A stretch of 64,000 nt of DNA. Origin: Pachyseris speciosa (Eukaryota > Cnidaria > Anthozoa > Scleractinia > Pachyseridae). Shown here piece by piece: positions 37,223-48,700 of the stretch (position 1 is the stretch's first letter; each line of letters opens with the position of its first letter). Position numbers and translations under genes: made by a program. The notes beneath the pieces were generated by a model. It was given only the letters and a program-made list of their open reading frames with translations. It was not told the origin of the DNA and made no database searches. The stretch is taken from contig JAEMWC010000154.1 in NCBI GenBank assembly GCA_016490735.1, forward strand, positions 1,153,501 through 1,217,500, read 5' to 3'.

Positions 37223-37654
37223 GTAATAAAAGAGACGTTATTGATAAGGGACTTAAAACCTGCCCTAAATGATAGCCTTGGCAGTGAAAAACTCTGGTTT
37301 TATTAAATTGGCCGGATGTTATTGTTTATACTAGTAGTATATTTTTAACCTCTGTACCGGCACTTCGCTTTAAGTCTTCATTAATTGTCACCTCTGAAGA
37401 TGTATGTTGTAACATACGAAACGTCAAGTTCAATGAATTCAAGTTCTTAAAACATACGTGGTTCGTTTGTCATGTTTATATCCGCGGTTTGTTTTCTTTT
37501 TCTCTTGAAGCTAAACTGGCCAAAATGAGAAATCTTTTGTTCACGGTACACCAACATGGCGGTGATGACGTAACGTGCACACGCTCTATTTGGCTATTAT
37601 TTTTTTGCAATATTGAAAATGGTTCGCGCCACGATTTTTGAATCATGTTCATAG

Positions 37655-38787
37655 TTGAACATAGTTGGTGGTCACGTGACCGTGGCAGGAGGGGGAAAAA
37701 TTTGGTGACGAAACAAGTTCTTTCCAAATAAATACTGGATCGAACTGAAATACTGCCGTGGGTAAACTCAACGTAAATTAATTGAAGTGAAAATTAACTC
37801 GAACCATACCCACTAAACAGGTATGTTGGCTTCATGATCAAGGAGATGATAAATAATTCGCTCGAGCCATTCCAGATATCATGAATTCTGAGGCCCTGTT
37901 AGGGTTTTTCGGGATGGGCTAAATAATTTTAGGGATAAGGGATAGCTGAATAAATTGTTATAGGGAAAAGGGATTACTGAGATAGTTTTAGGGATCTAGA
38001 AAAATAGCTTTGATTTCTCAATTATCATACTTTTGGTTACTTTTGCCGAGGATTTGCTTCACTGGCGACCAAGATGCCGGGAGGGGGGGGGGGGGAGTGG
38101 GTACTCCCTTATTTGGGCTAGATAGGTATGTGCGGCCCCAAAGGGTAGGGTTTTTTAGCCGTTTTGGTCCGAAATAGGGTATCAATTTTGACCATTTTGG
38201 TCTCAAATAGGGTATGGTTTGTACAATCTAATCTTGAATTGAGTATGTTTTCTAGAAGAAGGTACTTCTTCATCATTAGGCGATAACACCATCAACAAAA
38301 GCCCTTCTTTTTTGTCTTTTAATTATGTTTAAGCCAACCGTGTACGTGAAATGGGTCTGAAATAGGGTATCAAATTTTTGATCAGGTCTGAAGGTAGGTA
38401 AAATTGCAGATTTTGGTCTGAAATAGGTAAGGGTTTCAGGAAGCGGGCCGCACACCCCCACCCAAATTTTCTGGGAGTTCCCCCCGGGCCAAGATGTACT
38501 CCTGGGCTCTTTAGTTCGTTCATCCGCTTGTATCCTAGATGGGGTGACCTCATGGCGCACGTGTACCATGGGCATCATCAGATGTACGCTTTAATTTACC
38601 ATCATGGTTAGTGGTCACTTGACCATGGCAGGAGGAAAAAAAATAAGTTCTTTATAAATAATAAAAAACAGTGGGATAAATACTGCTGCGGGTAAACTCA
38701 ACGCAAATGTATTATTTTTTAATTGTAGTGAAATAAACTCAAACCATACCCACTAAACAGGAATCTTGCCTCCATGATCCTGGAGTG
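37655..38787. repeat. Direct repeats flanking a low-complexity block
   Basis: 37655-37850 and 38605-38785 share 'ggtcac-tgacc-tggcagga', 'aagttcttt', 'tactgc-g-gggtaaactcaa' and 'accatacccactaaacagg'. The block between has a poly-G run (38083-38095) and many variants of 'ggtctgaaatagggta' in both orientations (38150-38430). No gene was recognised. Confidence 0.7.
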
Positions 38788-39539
38788 TAGGCATGAATAG
38801 ATTGTGCTAGTAAATCCAGCAAAAGTTGCTTGAAAATACACCCAAAAGTTGCTCTAAAGTTGCTCAAAAATTTAAGAGTTGCCACTCAAATTTAGAAAAG
38901 TTGCTTACTTTTGAAAGTCATTTTGTTCTAGATTACTACTCAAAACATGACGTTGTATGTGTAATTTAACATCATTTGTTGTGATTAATATAATCTTTAA
39001 GCGCAACGTAACTAATAATAGAAAGTATTTTCTAATGACGTTTCTAATGAGTAAAGATCACAATGTTTGCAATAGACATCATAGTGCTGACTACTAAGAG
39101 TTGCCCCAGCGGCTATGGTAACCTCACTAGGGTCAATATCTGTATTATTTTCATTTTACTCGTCAGACATTTCAGCTTCTAATTGTGATGCCTCGCACTG
39201 CAGCAAATACCAAGATGGCGTACGGGAAGCTCTATTGTTGGAGCGAATAACCGCTGGATGCAAGCGCCCCGTTAGATAGATAGCTGCTGTCCAGTTCGTG
39301 GGCGCACGTGATATTTCATAAATTATTTTTAAGAACGTGCGACATCCTTAGTTTTGACAAGTTTTAATAAAAACCTTTGAATAAAGACCTTTATGATCGT
39401 TTCGTCAGTTTTTAACTATTTGTTGACTCAAAAGTTGCCAAGGAAGGCAAAAGTTGCTCTAGGTTGCTCGCAGTACAAAAAGTTGCTGAAAACGCTAAAA
39501 GTTGCTGAAAAGTTGCCGAGCACAATCTATTTATGCCTA
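38788..39539. mobile_element. hAT-like non-autonomous transposon, 752 bp
   Basis: The termini TAGGCATGAATAGATTGTGC and GCACAATCTATTTATGCCTA are inverted with one mismatch. The flanks CTGGAGTG (38780-38787) and CTGGGGTG (39540-39547) form an 8-bp target duplication with one mismatch, the hAT length. Subterminal 'aaaagttgct' motifs are repeated near both ends, all in the same orientation, and could bind transposase. No transposase frame is present. Confidence 0.8.
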
Positions 39540-41384
39540 CTGGGGTGACCTCATGGCGCGCGTGTAACACGTACGGGTATCACATTTACGATTGGCTTTA
39601 TTTTATTTATTTATTTTATTTTTCGGGGGAGGGAGGCGGTTTGCTACTTATTGTCAAATTCAAAAGATAAGTATTTTTTTTGGAACAACTGGCATACTCA
39701 AGTACGTTAAGGCTTGTCACCCAGCTCTTAAAATTGCATATTTTTGTTTTAAGGGGAAGGATTTAATTTATCCGATCGTTATGAAACTTGGCGCGCAATT
39801 TAGTATTTGCATGCTCACCCATTTGACAGTTCATAGTTAATTTTGGTGACTTTTTAACGGCTGAAAACAATACAAATCTTTAGTCGAAAAAGGGGGAATG
39901 AAAAGCCATGTTACACCAACCTTTTTCTTTTCTTTGCCTCTTTCCTATTGAGGGCTTCATCACGCCGCCTCGGAAACGATAAATTAAGAAAAATAGGTCA
40001 AGTGACATATTTTATGTCGAAATATCTCACAATAAAAAGCACCATACCACATTAAAAGGCGGAATTACATTGCAATGGTTACTATAAACATTTTGAAGCA
40101 GGAAGGTTTTAGAATTTCTTATTGTAAACTTAACGTTCCCCATCGCTGCCAAAACACACATCACCACGTTATTAATTGGGAGATCTCACGTGACACTAAT
40201 TACTATTTTCATGTGGTCAAACAAGTGAAATACTTTCTTCCTTCAACATTTATGATGAGAATAAGTCATTTTATATGCAGAAAATGGAAGCACTTTCAAA
40301 TCTTTGCGTGGGGTCATCTAATTATGAATATCCAAGCCTTAACACACATAACATAATAATTTGGGGGCTAAGGGACGACTAACCACCCCCACTCTCCCCC
40401 CCACCCCCACCCCCATCCCCCAACAGGGACTCAATACTCGTGACAAAGGATACAAGCGGTATAGAGTCTGTCAACCGTTGGATATCTCAGACTGTGCGAT
40501 TGAATCAATAAATTCGATAACACAGACAAGCGCACCCGTGTTCCGCTTTGATCCTTTCCGCGGTGCATTTAGAGCGGTAAGAACAGAGGAAATCAACATT
40601 AATCAGCGGCAGGCTCAGGAAAGTCGTTCTGAACTCCGCAAAGGTTTTTATCTCATTAGTGGAAAGGCGCATTACCCCTTCGTCATAATTACTTTCGTGA
40701 AATTGTGCATGTAACCGCTGAAGTGAAATAAAGTATGGACAAACTAATTAATACTACTTGCCTAAAGACCGATTTATTATTCATGATAGAGACAGACTCG
40801 TGATATGTCCCTGTCGGTTTTCAAAAAACACTGTCGCATGCTTTTACTTTTTCGGCTTTCTTTCAATGTACGTTTTACTTTAATAATCCATCCAAATGCT
40901 ATATATGGCCTTTTATATCATAGAGTCACAGAAATTATAAAGTGCTCGGCCTTTTCAGTTCCCTCAGTAGAGCCCTACATACCGTTTCCTTTATACGTGA
41001 CCTTGGCCGGTTTAGAACGGCGACAATTCATTTGGCTGCACTAAAATTAATATAGCTGCCACTGTTCTTTTTCGGTTACAACTAAGTCCTTCTACTAATT
41101 TTCGACATTTTTATGCCAATTCACTACCTTTATGAAGTACACTTGACTAATCATGTTCATCGGCAAGGACAGCTGCATGAGTCGTCGTTTTCTATAAGCT
41201 GAAGCACAGCAGCCATTCTTTGGTTCGCTAGTTTAGTCTGAGAATGCGGATAGTACCTACAAATTGCGGAGATAAAGAGCATCCTCGTGTCCCTTAACTT
41301 CTTCTCGCTCCTTCTTTCCACAGGACCCGGCGGAATCCATATCACTCAGTTTGATAGCGGACCTGACTTCAATCAAAATAGCTG
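39540..41384. other. Intergenic, no gene supported
   Basis: There is an A+T-rich stretch with ttta runs (39598-39625) and a C-rich tract (40383-40425). A plus-strand frame (40361-40714) starts after a pyrimidine tract and 'caacag' and ends 117 residues later near an AATAAA (40729). It could be a terminal exon, but I recognise no domain and find no partner exon, so it is not called. Confidence 0.4.
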
Positions 41385-42650
41385 TCATATTTGTTGGAAA
41401 ACCTGCTCGGCTCTTTTGCCAGTGGAAACTTTTCGCTGTTTTTTAGTGTTGGTCTTCGAATCAAGTCGCTTTTCGTCGTTTTCTTCTAATAAACTGATCA
41501 CACGAGGACAATTGGTACTTAAACTTCTGTTTCTCCTTGTCAAAAGAACAGTACTTCTCTGAATCTCTTTGTTTCTTTCTGCCTTTTGATAATCAGAAAC
41601 TACCCCTTCTGCAACATTTGGCGTAGACGATGCCCTGTACTGATACATCCTCCCCTGGCTTGCGCCGATATCATCATTAAGCTTCGCAACACTCGTTGTT
41701 TTCTTATCACCCAGACAGACTACCCTTCCTTCTGAAATAGTCGGCGCGCTATTGGTACTGTAGCTGCGCACTTTTCGTGTTGAGGTGAGCTTACTCAGCC
41801 CATCTTTGACCACTCCCTTTGATGGTCGCCCGCTATCAGAAACGCACAGGAAGGTCCCGGAGCAGCTTTGCATCTTAATCTCAGGTAACAACTTTTCGTT
41901 TTTGTTCATGCCATATTGTCTCATGTTGGTTTTTGTTTCTTCCGAAGTTGACTTTAGACTGTGTCTTAACTCAAGATTTACATGGTCTTGGCACATTCCA
42001 CGATTTTGCCAGCTTTTTACCTCAGTGTGAGCAGACAAATCACTGCGGAATTTTGCTCTGATAGTATCTTCATTTTTATTCCCCAGCCATGCAGAAATTC
42101 GAGGATATGTACCTGTGCTGAGGCTTCTTTGACGCTGTTTCCTGTTTCCTGAGGAGTACATGTCATTGCTGACTTCCTGATAGCTCTTATTACTGTTCAC
42201 GTTTTGCAAATTTCCCGACACTTTGTGGTTTAAACTCCAGGTAAGTTTTTCCCCTCCTAGATGAAGAGGTGGGCAATTAGTGCTCAGGCTTCTCTGCCTT
42301 GTAGTGGGCGATAGAAGGTGAGGCTGTTGCTTATGCGCTCCTTGAGTCTCCAAAGTTGAGCGATGCCTGCACATTTGACTTTCCTTGGAGGATACTTCCT
42401 GAAGTAGCTTTCTTCTTTCCATGCTAACACCTGGATTACCTTTGACTTCTCTTATCTGGTCTAACTCCTTCCTCAAGGCCTTTTGCTCCTGTGATATCAG
42501 TGATGTTGTCTGCGACACCTCGGCATCTAAGTTATTTAGCTGCAAGCCAAGACGTTGGGATTCTATTTTATTCAAACGACGTGTAGAGAAAACTCGATTT
42601 GAAAGCACCGATGGGCTGTCTTCCTTCGGTGGATGCCACAAGGATGACAT
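41385..42650 (-). CDS. Intronless gene 2: coiled-coil/ERRKL-module protein with RSLST repeats, unknown function
   Basis: A 421-residue frame with no introns. Residues 16-85 match intronless gene 1: LSNRV, RRLNKIESQRL, a predicted coiled coil (ISQEQKALRKELDQIREV), then PGVSMERRKLLQE. The rest is Ser/Thr/Lys-rich with a recurring motif: RQRSLSTNCP (118-127), RQRSLSTGTYP (173-183), VRSYSTNSAP (295-304), RASSTPN (339-345) and RNRSLSTNCP (373-382). The R-x-R-S-x-S pattern resembles basophilic-kinase or 14-3-3 sites; that is inference. There is no signal peptide or membrane segment. A TATAAA on the minus strand at 42744-42749 lies about 95 bp before the start codon. The function is unknown. Confidence 0.7.
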   Translation of the reverse strand: MSSLWHPPKEDSPSVLSNRVFSTRRLNKIESQRLGLQLNNLDAEVSQTTSLISQEQKALRKELDQIREVKGNPGVSMERRKLLQEVSSKESQMCRHRSTLETQGAHKQQPHLLSPTTRQRSLSTNCPPLHLGGEKLTWSLNHKVSGNLQNVNSNKSYQEVSNDMYSSGNRKQRQRSLSTGTYPRISAWLGNKNEDTIRAKFRSDLSAHTEVKSWQNRGMCQDHVNLELRHSLKSTSEETKTNMRQYGMNKNEKLLPEIKMQSCSGTFLCVSDSGRPSKGVVKDGLSKLTSTRKVRSYSTNSAPTISEGRVVCLGDKKTTSVAKLNDDIGASQGRMYQYRASSTPNVAEGVVSDYQKAERNKEIQRSTVLLTRRNRSLSTNCPRVISLLEENDEKRLDSKTNTKKQRKVSTGKRAEQVFQQI

Positions 42651-42743
42651 CTTTAAGATCTTACACTTGTTTTAGTGCAGTTCCTTTTAAGCTTGTCTTG
42701 TCCCTTCGAGATGTTGACCGAAAGAGTTGTAAAAAGCGACAGG

Positions 42744-42749
42744 TTTATA
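42744..42749 (-). promoter_or_regulatory. Possible TATA box of intronless gene 2
   Basis: The minus strand reads CATATAAACC here, about 95 bp upstream of the ATG at 42650. The spacing allows a short 5' leader. It is a single motif match in AT-rich DNA. Confidence 0.3.
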
Positions 42750-42750
42750 T

Positions 42751-44219
42751 GACGTTTGACGCTCCATAACTTCAAGCACAGAGTTAGTTGGTGCGTCATC
42801 ACTTGTTGTCAGCTAATTAATAGAAGACGCAAATTAAATCCCTGCAGTAAATAATCCGACATGCTCGCTTGTGGCCAATATATCCTGACAATAAAATTTC
42901 TCTTTCAAGCTAAGGAAAATTAAGTCCATTAGAAAAGCTTCCAATATTGCGGTTTTTCCGGTCTTGGTGTGTCGGGTAATTTTGATCTTTCATAAGGGTA
43001 ATTTTGATCAGCTAGCCGCACAAGAACCATACGGTGCTATCGCATATGACGGACGCTGTCAATAGTGGATTGAGAACAATGTGTAAAAAGCCGGAAGGCA
43101 AATAAGAGTTAAAGTCAAGTTTGTACTAGACAAGTGCTAGAAAGTCAAGATTAATTTGGCGTCAGTCTCCGAAATAGGAGGGAAAATTAACCCGATCACT
43201 GATGCGGATCGACGAAAGTTTGTGCAATTGGCGCTGGGATAATCATTCCTTACAATGATTTCTTCGAGTTAGTTGGTTGCCTAATCTGAAAGCGATAACT
43301 AGTTAACGGTAAAAACTTGTCGAAAAGAGTAGTACTGTACGCTCATTTATCTCAGGATAAATAGAGATTTATTCACTCAACAGGTGAGTTATCCTCTTAT
43401 TGTCTGAGAATAAAAACAGTCCGCTTTTAAATGACAAATCACAATCCCAGAATGTAGAAAAAGCATAAAGATAACCAGATTTTCGGTATATGAAAGCTTA
43501 TTTCGCTGTCACTGCTGTCACATATCCAAATTCCTCTGTAGTCATCATCAACAACTAACGAGACTCAAGTTTACGCTTAGGACCTGGGTCAGACTCTTTG
43601 TCGAGTCTCTTGGGAGAGATTGCACTTTAGATCAGACTCCATCCGGCGTTCCATCAATCAGTTTTGATTAAGACGTTTTCACTGTTGGGTAGTAGGAAAT
43701 GACTAAAGGCAATATTCTCTCGTGAACCTTTCATTCCTTTGTGTAAGAGCCGGTGTTGACCCCTGATAGAGACCTTTCTATGATTGTTTTTGGATAGCCG
43801 CATGCGCTGAGCCTTTGCTAGAATTTCACAAGGCACTCGTCAAATGTGGATTTCGAAGAGTTTGTTCTAAGCAGTCTCATTGCTTCGCCCTTAAATTTTT
43901 TACGCCTGATGGGCGGCACGAGGTGAAGTGTGTAAATTGAAAGATTTCAGTCGGTTTGTAATGCGTTTTAATGTTCATAATAGGGAATCGTTTTTAAACC
44001 CGCATTCCCCAATTTAAACACCATTGTCTGATCGAGGAATATTTCTTCTCAGTGTGTGAATTTGATGGTATGGGGTGGAATTTGTTACCATTAAATAAAA
44101 CGATCCACGCCTTTTCTATCGCTGTCCTAAAAGGAGAACTGCCGGACTATAATGGATAATCAATATAACGCAGTTTTAGGTGCGAGTAATAAACTTCAGA
44201 CACTCTCTAGTTTGGATCT
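42751..44219. other. Intergenic, nothing recognised
   Basis: No long frame, RNA gene or repeat pair that I can support. Base composition is ordinary for the window. Confidence 0.4.
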
Positions 44220-44880
44220 TAGACTCTGCAAATAATTTGGCGGGCCGGAATATTTAGCTACTACTACTTCTACATGTGTTGTATATTCCGATTTATTTTT
44301 TGGCTGATTAGATCTCTTGTAGATCCTGCGTTGTACAGCGTTATCGTTCGGCGGTCCTTTGCTTATTACTTTCACTTTACTACTTCTACCACTACCACTA
44401 CCACTACCACTACCACTACCACTACCACTACCACTACCACTACCTCTACCACTATAGCTACCACTACCACTACCACTACCACTACCTTTACCAGCAAATA
44501 ATTTGGCTGGCCGGTATATTTAGCTACTACTACTTCTACCACTACCACTATAGCTACCGCTACCACTACCACTACCATTACCACTACCTCTACCAGCAAA
44601 TAATTTGGCTGGCCGGAATATTTAGCTACTACTACTTCTACCACTACCACTATAGCTACCGCTACCACTACCACTACCACTACCACTACCACTACCACTA
44701 CCACTACCACTACCACTACCATTACCATTACCATTACCACTACCACAACCACTACCACTACCACCTACCAATACTACTACTAATAGTACTACCAATACCG
44801 GTACTACTACTACTACCACTACCACCACCACCACCACCACCACCACCACTACTACTACTTCCACCACTGACCACCATTTT
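44220..44880. repeat. (CCACTA)n satellite with higher-order units
   Basis: Long runs of CCACTA/CTACCA (44384-44490, 44535-44590, 44637-44765) and ACC/ACT triplets (44800-44870). A composite unit 'caaataatttggctggccgg' + 'atatttagctactactact' + hexamer array occurs three times (about 44228, 44496, 44595). The long low-complexity frames across it (poly-Val, Gly-Ser, Thr) are repeat artefacts. Confidence 0.9.
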
Positions 44881-45718
44881 CTCTTCACGCTAATTGCTTG
44901 GATATTTTTTGACATCTTACTAGTAGGTAGCCTGCATGTAGACGTCTCAGTTACTTCCTTTGTTGCACCATGCTTTCTTTGCGTTTTTCCCATTCTCGTC
45001 CCTCGATTCTTCGCTCCGTAATGCGCAGGCTTGACGAAAAGAGCGCCTCTCGAAAACTGGAATACCTTTACCTTAACAAGGACCGCCGTTGTAAAATAAA
45101 AGGGCCCGATCCTGTAATAGATCTAAACATCTACTAATTTAATTGTTAACTAAAAAACTTTAAAATAAAAAAATAAAAAAAGATAAGAAAAAAGAAAAGA
45201 AGGAAAGAAAGAAAGAAAGAGCAAGCAAGGTTACAGGGCATGGTTACACGGCGAAGAATATATATATATATATATTTATACCAATATTTCGGGAGACACA
45301 GCCTTCCTTCATCTAGCCTGTTCCAGGCTCTCAGATATTTGGGGCGAGCGAAAAGCGAAACACGAAACGAACGAAGAATGAGGGAAGAAGCTTGCCCAAT
45401 ATCTGAGCCGTGTAGCCGTTACAGACTCTAGAACTTATCGAATTGTTTGATTGGCTTTTTTAAACAATTCAAATAAACGGAAGTAATACAGAGCTCTTAC
45501 GCGGCACTAAGCCCTAAACATGCGCTGTTCAGCCGGAAGTCCAACATTTTGGAGGAGGACGGGACTTTCCAGGGTAGCGCAACAGAGTACGGTACATAAT
45601 AATTATCATATATCAACTACCTACCGCTCGTTTCCCGACCGCCGGTCAAGGGGAACGAAGGTTGGCGGGATTCCCTGCGGACGTTCATGCGTAGTAACAG
45701 TGTGTTCAACATGTCAAC
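44881..45718. other. Upstream flank of PATL1
   Basis: Contains an A/G-rich stretch (45160-45230), a short (TA)n run (45258-45278) and a MITE-like fragment at 45318-45415 with 'gcctgttccaggctctcaga' and 'atatctgagcc'. The last 250 bp must hold the PATL1 promoter. No TATA box is evident. Confidence 0.4.
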
Positions 45719-48700
45719 ATGGCGGACCCTATCTTTGGTTTCAACACGGAGATACCAGTCAGTATCCGTCAGTTTTGAGACGAAAAAAATATAACTGTGT
45801 TTTAAAGTGCTCCAAAAGATTCGTTGTACAAAAAAATTAAAATTTATTTCGTTATTTTAGGCTTTGAGGATGAAGACTTGACAGAATTGGATCCGACGCT
45901 GACGAATCTAGAAGATGCAGATAGTTACGACCAGCTAAACGACGACACATTTGGGTCAGGAGCCCTAGGTATTGCAACATTTGATCAGGTTTTGGCGTTA
46001 AGTCAAAGTGCCTCCTTCGGACGACGCGCTTTTTAATGTAGAGCCCACATAAACACGTGTTTAAAAACCGCTAGCTCTGTGGCCAGGAGTTTGCAAAATA
46101 TATTGTTTGGGACAAGGGACCTAAGTTACATGTACTTCAGTGTGTGCGATTTTCGTTTTTACTGGTGTATGTTTGTAAGCTCGGTAAATATTGATAGGAG
46201 TAAATAAATAAGTTGATAGTTTTCTCGTATCATTTTATACAGTGGTCTTTCTAAAATCTGTAGATCACTTTCAGTTTTTAATTCTCTGTTCTTGTCATAA
46301 CATCAGTCGAAAGTTATTGCTTCTTACAGTTTTTTGGTACACTGTAAATGAAACAAGCAACCCTGTTGACACGGATTTCACTAGACATTCTGACATTGTT
46401 TGATCACTGGAAATGAATTATGAATGATTTGACAAGAAATTCTGACATCACTTATGAGGAAGTTACTAGGAAGCCAATGTCACAAGAAAAAAAATCAAAT
46501 CAATAATAAGGTTGAATGGAATGAAAGTAAAAATTGTAAGTTTGTGGAGTTGTTTTTGAAAACAATGTGAATGAAAGAGGTATGTGAATGAAAGAGGTAT
46601 CAAGTGTCAGTGTAGGAAGTTTTAAAAGCTAATTTGTTTGTGATTGAAACTGAAATTGTGTTTTTGTAGAGGATGACTGGGAGCTTCCCACAGGAAGCAC
46701 ACAGGAATACATGATGAAGGCACACATGAAGCACAATTTGATGAGTGGCTCAGAAAGAAAGGGTTTGATCATCAGCATGATGATTCTAAATCAGCATCAT
46801 CCAGAAGTAAAAAAATTAGCAGGGAAGAAGATTTTCAGGATGAATTAGATCGAGAAGAGGTATAATATTAATTTATTTATTATTTTTTTATAACATAGCT
46901 AGTAAATTCATGTTACCAAATTCAGTTGTGAGAACGTGCTTCATATTCCCATTGTGCACACTGATGATTGGCAGAGGGAATTTCTCTTTATACAATATTA
47001 ACCTACCAGTAATGCATTGAAAATATTAGAAAACAATTGGTTCATGTGTCAACTGTGCATTCATCAAGATTTGAAGTTTGGAGAGCACTCAAGAAGCTAG
47101 AATTACTTTTGGCTACACCTCAAGGAACTCCCTGTATGCATCTTTCATGCTTTCCAAAGTTCCTGTATGCTTTGAATCTTGATGAATGTACAGAGATGCA
47201 TGAACCAGTGAATGAAAACGTGTCATTCTACAGCACTGACACTTCAGTGAGGCTGTCTCAAGGATGGTGTCAGAGCTTTCTGGTACATTACTAACAGTGG
47301 AACCTTCCTAGAATTACCATGCTCTGGACTGACTGCCTGTCTCCTGTAGTGCTAATAATTTCCTTTTCTTAGACTCAGTCTAAAAATATTGGATTTCATT
47401 GGCTATCAGCATGCCATGATACATCATTGTTTAGGATGGTGCAGGGCTCGAGACTAACTTTAAAGCTCACTAGCCAAGTGGCTAGTGACAGGTTTGATTC
47501 ACTAGCCAAAACCAATTTTTCACTAGCCAGACTTATTTGCCAGACATTATTCCTGTCAAGCAGTTTTAGCTCGTACTTTTCTTCAACCACAATGCTGACA
47601 TGAAAGTTATCAGTTTGTTAGAAATAAGTATGTTTGACATTAATAAGTTCTACAACAAAAATAATAGTCTTTTCTCACCGCAAATTAAGTACTTTAAAAA
47701 CCTTGAAAGACACTGTGGTACAAATTTAACAGCCATAATACAAATGTAAACCAAACTAACTTTGAAATTGGACATTTGAACATATTTTTAAAGGCCACAG
47801 TCAAGCCAATTTTACGGTTTCAATAGTCTCTGTGTGTCATCACGGTGCGTGATGAAAAAAGAGAACACTTTTTGAAACTTCTTTTAAAAGAAAAAATAAT
47901 CGTCAATGAATGGCACAGTTCATAAGCACATTCATACTGAAATTCAGAAATTTATAAGACAGAGTATCTTGCCGTTTCAATCAACTTTGCGGGCCTGTAG
48001 AACCAGAGATACCACATTTTTGTTTGTTATGACGGTAGAAAAGCATGCTTCCCAGCACATGATGAAAAGAGAAACTCTTTAGAACTTTGTCTTCAAAAAA
48101 AATAGCTCATCAATAAATGTTGCATTTGAAAGCACTTTAATTTAACAATTGCATTCAGCATGTAAGACAGAGTATTTTCCATTTCAAATCGTCTTTGTGC
48201 ACCTTGTAGAACCAGAGATATCACATTCACAAATTCAGAGTGACTTGAATTTCCTACTCGACATTGTTTGCTATTGCCTCTGTATCTACATTGTTCACTT
48301 ATCTTTAAGATGCACAGTAAGTGTTTTCAACAGTGGAGACACCAATTAACAAGAAGTCACACATGATCCTGTTGAGTCAAGAATTACCTCTCTCATAGCA
48401 GGCTGTTTGGACAGGGAAAATGAGGCAAATCCCAATGACCAGCAACAAATTGGAGAATTGTTGGGAAGTAGTTTGTTTGTCATTCATTGCTTAAGTATGA
48501 AAAAAGAAAAAAAACCCTAAAAGCCAATTGTTTGTTCATTTGCACGAATCAGTTGCCTTTGTGATACAGTTGAAATTGATTTCCAGTGCTTAGAAGTTTT
48601 TGCTAGCCAACATGGCTAGCGAAGTGCGAAATCCACTAGCCAAAATGGAATTTGAACTAGTCTGTGGCTAGTTGGCTACCGTTAGTCTCAAGCCCTGTGG

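Noticed and set aside
41287..42675. Plus-strand open frames over intronless gene 2
   Set aside because: They are shadows of the 421-residue minus-strand frame, which has a recognisable paralogue; the plus frames do not.
44372..44993. Long Val-rich, Gly/Ser-rich and Thr-rich open frames
   Set aside because: They are translations of the CCACTA/ACC satellite and have no non-repetitive part.
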